Positions 60,707 to 64,000 of a DNA stretch of 64,000 nt are shown here, piece by piece. The notes under the pieces were generated by a model that did no database searches, was not told the origin of the DNA, and saw nothing but the letters and a program-made list of their open reading frames with translations. Every line of letters starts with the position of its first letter. The stretch's first letter is position 1. A program made the translations under genes and the position numbers. The stretch lies in assembly GCF_014646515.1 (NCBI RefSeq), contig NZ_BMNK01000024.1, forward strand, positions 2,045 to 66,044, in the 5' to 3' direction. This DNA is from Nonomuraea glycinis. Lineage in GTDB: Bacteria > Actinomycetota > Actinomycetes > Streptosporangiales > Streptosporangiaceae.

Positions 60707-62083
60707 CTACCAGTCGCCGCCACCGAAGTCGCCGCCACCGAAGTCGCCCCAGCCGCCACCGCCGCCGAAGTCGCCACCGCCGCCCATGTCGCCGCCGCCG
60801 CCGAAGTCGCCGCCGCCGCCCATGTCGCCGCCGTAGCCGCCCATCATGCCGCCCATCATCATGCCGCCCATCATGTGGCCCATCATCGTGCCGATGAACA
60901 TGCCGGTCATGATGTCGCCGAAGCCGCCGTAGTAGCCGTAGGCGTACGGCTGGTAGGCGGGTCCCGCGTCGTAGTAAGGACGGCGCTCGCCGTTGACCAT
61001 GACCTCGCGCATCTGCGGGTCGAAGCCACGCTCCACGGCCTCGGCGTCGGCCGAGCAGGCGGGCACGTCACGCGCCACGCCACCCTGCGGCGCCCAGCGC
61101 ACGTTGCGCACCGACGGGCCGTGCTGCGGGTTGAAGAAGCAGGGCGCGAGCCGCTCGGGCACCGGCTGCTTGTTGACCTTGGCCTTCACCACGGCCAGCG
61201 AGTAGCGGCCGTCCTCCAGCGTCCCGGTCACCTCGCGGACCTGGTCGGCCCGCTCGACCGCGTTGAGCTGCGTCTTGGCCTTCTCGTAGGCGTCGAGAGC
61301 CTTCTGCCACTCGTCGATGTGCTGGCCGCCCTCGCCTTCGAGCATGACGTCGGTGTCGAGCGCGGTGATCTCCTCACCGAACTTGGTGACGTCCTCCTCG
61401 ACGGTCTGCTTGACCGCGGCCAGGTCCTTGGCGTCCTGGATGGCCTGCTTCTTCTTCCGGTTACGGGAGTAGAGGAAGTAGCCGCCGCCGCCGGCCAGCG
61501 CGAGCACGCCCAGCGTCGCCAGGACGCCGGTGCCGCCACCGCTGCCGCCCACCGGGCCGGAGTCGAGCGCGGAGCGGGTCTTGCCCTCGGCCATGTAGTT
61601 GACCCGCTGGATGAAGTCGTCCATGCCCGCCACGACGTTGTCGTTGTTGCGCACGGCGAGCTTGGAGAGCTGGTCGGTCATGCCGGCGCGGCCGAAGTTG
61701 GACGCGGCGAACATCGACGGGCCGTCCATCACCACCAGGGTCCACTGGCCGCCGGACGTGGCGGCCTTGGCCTTCTGCAGCTCGGTGCCGACGCTCTTGA
61801 CGTAGGTCGCGGGGTCGGTCACCGTGCCGTCAGGCAGCGCGGCCACATAGATATCGCTCTTGGATGCCTTGAGCGCATCCCGGATCTGCGACTGATCGTC
61901 CGAGCTCAACGTGGAGCCGGGCGCCACAAAAAGAGGGTCCTTTTTGTCCTTAAAGTAGGACACCACGGATTGAGCGTCCGGCGGTGCCGCCGCGTTGGCG
62001 GCAGGGGATAGCGCAAGGATGACGAGTAGACCGGCGATCAGAGCCGCGACTGCGGCCCCTGCTCGGCGCAGCGGATGTCTCAT
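60707..62083 (-). CDS. TPM-domain membrane protein with Gly/Met-rich tail
   Basis: A 458-residue protein. ATG 62083 after AGGAGG gives a signal peptide (1-32). Residues about 35-165 are a TPM-like domain with the LYVAALPDG-type strand (IYVAALPDG) and TLVVMDGP. A helix follows (about 188-208), then basic KKK and a coiled-coil-like region (about 215-300). The last 90 residues change to Tyr/Gly, then Met/Gly (MMGGMMMGGMMGG) and then repeated GGGDFGGGGDMGG ending GGGDW. TPM proteins are envelope or photosystem-repair related; the function here is unknown. Confidence 0.85.
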   Translation of the reverse strand: MRHPLRRAGAAVAALIAGLLVILALSPAANAAAPPDAQSVVSYFKDKKDPLFVAPGSTLSSDDQSQIRDALKASKSDIYVAALPDGTVTDPATYVKSVGTELQKAKAATSGGQWTLVVMDGPSMFAASNFGRAGMTDQLSKLAVRNNDNVVAGMDDFIQRVNYMAEGKTRSALDSGPVGGSGGGTGVLATLGVLALAGGGGYFLYSRNRKKKQAIQDAKDLAAVKQTVEEDVTKFGEEITALDTDVMLEGEGGQHIDEWQKALDAYEKAKTQLNAVERADQVREVTGTLEDGRYSLAVVKAKVNKQPVPERLAPCFFNPQHGPSVRNVRWAPQGGVARDVPACSADAEAVERGFDPQMREVMVNGERRPYYDAGPAYQPYAYGYYGGFGDIMTGMFIGTMMGHMMGGMMMGGMMGGYGGDMGGGGDFGGGGDMGGGGDFGGGGGWGDFGGGDFGGGDW

Positions 62084-62237
62084 TGGCAGCAAGCCTCCTT
62101 CGCCCATGAGGACGAACGGGCGGTCGGCAAAGTTCCTCACTGCGCACGTTACCCGCCCCGAGCCGTCCAGGCGCGTGGCCTGTCGGAGATCGGAGCGCCG
62201 CCGTTGACCGGCCCGCGGAGCCTTCGCCGGCGATCTG

Positions 62238-62259
62238 GTTTGACACGGGCGTGTCAAAC
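62238..62259 (-). terminator. Hairpin over the accA stop
   Basis: GTTTGACAC (62238-62246), spacer GGGC, GTGTCAAAC (62251-62259): perfect nine-base arms. The accA stop (62254-62256) lies in one arm. Confidence 0.65.
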
Positions 62260-63996
62260 GTCCTTGATCTCACAGATCGTCGCGCCGGAGGTCACGGTCT
62301 GCCCGACCGCCGCGTTGAGCCCGGTGATGGTGCCCGACTTGTGGGCGGCCAGTGGCTGCTCCATCTTCATGGCCTCCAGCACCACGACGGTGTCGCCCTC
62401 GGCCACCGTGTCACCGTCTCCCGCGACGACCTTGACGATGGTGCCCTGCATGGGGGTGACCAGCGAGTCGCCGCTCGCGGCGGTCTTCTTCCCACCACCC
62501 TGGGAGCGCCTGGGTTTGTTCGCCGAGGGCGTAGCCGACGCCGTGCCCAGACCCGTCGGCAGCACCACCTCCAGGCGCTTGCCGCCCACCTCGACCGTGA
62601 CCCGCTCGCGCGCCTCGGGCTCGGCCGCCTGCGTGTCGCCCGCGTACGGCTCGATGGTGTTGTCGAACTCGGTCTCGATCCACCGGGTGTGGATGGCGAA
62701 CGGCTCCGCAGTGTAGGCCGGGTCCGACACGACCGCGCGGTGGAACGGCAGCACGGTCGGCATGCCGTCGATCTCGAACTCGGCCAGCGCCCGGCGGGCG
62801 CGCTCCAGCGCCTCCCGCCGGGTCCGGCCGGTCACGATCAGCTTGGCCACCAGCGAGTCGAACGTCTGCGGCACCGTCATCCCGGCTTCGTAGCCGGCGT
62901 CGAGCCGCACGCCGGGGCCCGACGGCGGCCGCAGCACGGTGAGCGTGCCGGGCGCGGGCAGGAAACCCCGGCCGGCGTCCTCGGCGTTGATCCGGAACTC
63001 GATGGAGTGGCCGCGCGCCTCCGGGTCGCCGTAGCCGAGCGCCTCGCCGTCCGCGATCCGGAACATCTCGCGCACCAGGTCGATCCCGGTGACCTCCTCC
63101 GAGACCGGGTGCTCGACCTGCAGGCGGGTGTTGACCTCCAGGAAGGAGATCGTGCCGTCCTGGCCGACGAGGAACTCGCAGGTGCCCGCGCCGACGTAGC
63201 CGGCCTCGCGCAGGATCGCCTTGGAGCTGTCGTAGAGGGCGTCGAGCTGCTCGCGTGACAGGAACGGGGCGGGCGCCTCCTCCACCAGCTTCTGGTGGCG
63301 GCGCTGCAGCGAGCAGTCGCGGGTGCTGACCACGACCACGTCGCCGTACCGGTCGGCCAGGCACTGGGTCTCGACATGGCGCGGCCGGTCGAGATAGCGC
63401 TCCACGAAGCACTCGCCCCTGCCGAAGGCGGCCACGGCCTCGCGCACCGCCGAGTCGTACAGCTCGGCGACCTCGTCGAGGGTGCGCGCCACCTTGATGC
63501 CGCGCCCGCCGCCGCCGTAGGCCGCCTTGATGGCGATCGGCAGCCCGTGCTCCTCGGCGAAGGCGACCACCTCGGCGGCTCCGGAGACCGGGTCCTTGGT
63601 GCCCGCGACCAGCGGCGCCCCCACCTTCTGGGCGATGTGCCTGGCCTGCACCTTGTCACCGAGCGCGGTGATGGCGGCCGGCGGCGGCCCGATCCAGGTC
63701 AGGCCCGCGTCGATGACGGCCTGGGCGAAGCCGGCGTTCTCCGCCAGGAAGCCGTAGCCGGGGTGCACGGCGTCCGCGCCGGACCGCTCGGCGATCCGCA
63801 GCAGCTTGGGGATGTCGAGGTAGGTCTCGGCGGGCGACTGTCCGTCCAGGGAGTAGGCCTCGTCGGCCACTCTGACATGGAGGGAGTCCAGATCCTGGTC
63901 GGCGTAGACGGCCACACTGGTGATGCCGGCGTCCCGGCACGCGCGGGCCACCCGCACGGCGATCTCTCCACGGTTGGCGATCAGTACCTTCTGCAC
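62254..63996 (-). CDS. accA: Acyl-CoA carboxylase alpha chain (biotin carboxylase with BCCP)
   Basis: A 580-residue fusion of biotin carboxylase and biotin carrier domain, part of the acetyl-/propionyl-CoA carboxylase that supplies malonyl- and methylmalonyl-CoA. KVLIANRGEIAVRV starts it; AAYGGGGRGI is the ATP loop, and EVNTRLQVEHPVSEEVTGID and RGHSIEFRINAED follow. The biotinyl Lys544 is in EAMKM. GTG 63996 is the start, four bases from the window edge, so the ribosome site is outside. As I remember, it corresponds to SCO4921 of S. coelicolor (accA2). Confidence 0.96.
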   Translation of the reverse strand: MQKVLIANRGEIAVRVARACRDAGITSVAVYADQDLDSLHVRVADEAYSLDGQSPAETYLDIPKLLRIAERSGADAVHPGYGFLAENAGFAQAVIDAGLTWIGPPPAAITALGDKVQARHIAQKVGAPLVAGTKDPVSGAAEVVAFAEEHGLPIAIKAAYGGGGRGIKVARTLDEVAELYDSAVREAVAAFGRGECFVERYLDRPRHVETQCLADRYGDVVVVSTRDCSLQRRHQKLVEEAPAPFLSREQLDALYDSSKAILREAGYVGAGTCEFLVGQDGTISFLEVNTRLQVEHPVSEEVTGIDLVREMFRIADGEALGYGDPEARGHSIEFRINAEDAGRGFLPAPGTLTVLRPPSGPGVRLDAGYEAGMTVPQTFDSLVAKLIVTGRTRREALERARRALAEFEIDGMPTVLPFHRAVVSDPAYTAEPFAIHTRWIETEFDNTIEPYAGDTQAAEPEARERVTVEVGGKRLEVVLPTGLGTASATPSANKPRRSQGGGKKTAASGDSLVTPMQGTIVKVVAGDGDTVAEGDTVVVLEAMKMEQPLAAHKSGTITGLNAAVGQTVTSGATICEIKDV

Positions 63997-64000
63997 CGGC

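Overview
This is a GC-rich, densely coded, operonic stretch of an actinomycete chromosome. Coding-strand third positions are almost always G or C, GTG and TTG starts are common, and neighbouring genes often overlap by 1-4 bases. The XRE / DUF397 / anti-sigma-like (WhiJ/AbaA-type) cluster, an ECF sigma factor with a C-terminal SnoaL-like domain and a serine/threonine kinase fused to a solute-binding domain also point to filamentous actinobacteria. My best guess is Streptosporangiaceae or a relative, by inference from sequence feel rather than a search. As I remember it, the order mdh - trpS - BrkB - D-Ala-D-Ala carboxypeptidase - small membrane protein - nucleoside ABC system - cdd - deoA - add - pmm - pnp - cyclotransferase - flavin reductase - accA follows the Streptomyces coelicolor SCO48xx-SCO49xx core. 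Breaks in that order mark accessory inserts.

Layout. 1-9.2 kb: kinase fragment, malate dehydrogenase, galE, CBS-domain transporter, trpS, BrkB, DacA-type carboxypeptidase. 9.2-14.3 kb: PGM1-like peptide ligase, M20D amidohydrolase, secreted S15 peptidase. 14.5-21.5 kb: a six-gene nucleoside uptake and pyrimidine salvage operon (lipoprotein, ATPase, two permeases, cytidine deaminase, thymidine phosphorylase). 21.5-26.3 kb: MarR/MFS pair, lipoprotein, cupin, adenosine deaminase, PH-domain protein. 26.3-29.4 kb: TetR - acyl-CoA ligase - enoyl-CoA hydratase operon. 29.5-31 kb: ECF sigma factor and GyrI-like protein. 31-32.7 kb: an ATPase_2/DUF234-like gene bracketed by GTCTCA palindromes. 32.7-37.5 kb: pmm, pnp, M20 peptidase and a double Lrp regulator, divergent from an MHS transporter. 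38.9-40.8 kb: cyclotransferase and quinone reductase. 40.9-62 kb: a probable insert with LysR/DoxX, AlkD-like protein, a damaged WhiJ/AbaA-type cluster, and a xyloside/glucoside utilisation locus (GH31 alpha-xylosidase, lipoprotein and two permeases, secreted GH3, ROK regulator, cytosolic GH3, LacI regulator). Then a serine hydrolase, a TPM-domain protein and the acyl-CoA carboxylase alpha chain.

Two themes run across the window. First, regulators sit beside clean palindromic operators: MarR, TetR, Lrp, ROK and LacI sites are all visible. Second, short tandem duplications are frequent. Some are in-frame (kinase linker, BrkB tail, acyl-CoA ligase, GH31). Four others cross the stop codon of a gene and extend copies into the 3' flank. 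The most unusual locus is the ATPase/DUF234-like gene between 31.0 and 32.7 kb, with two GTCTCA-N4-TGAGAC palindromes on each side and an extra array of half-sites. No tRNA, rRNA, CRISPR array, insertion sequence or prophage was recognised.
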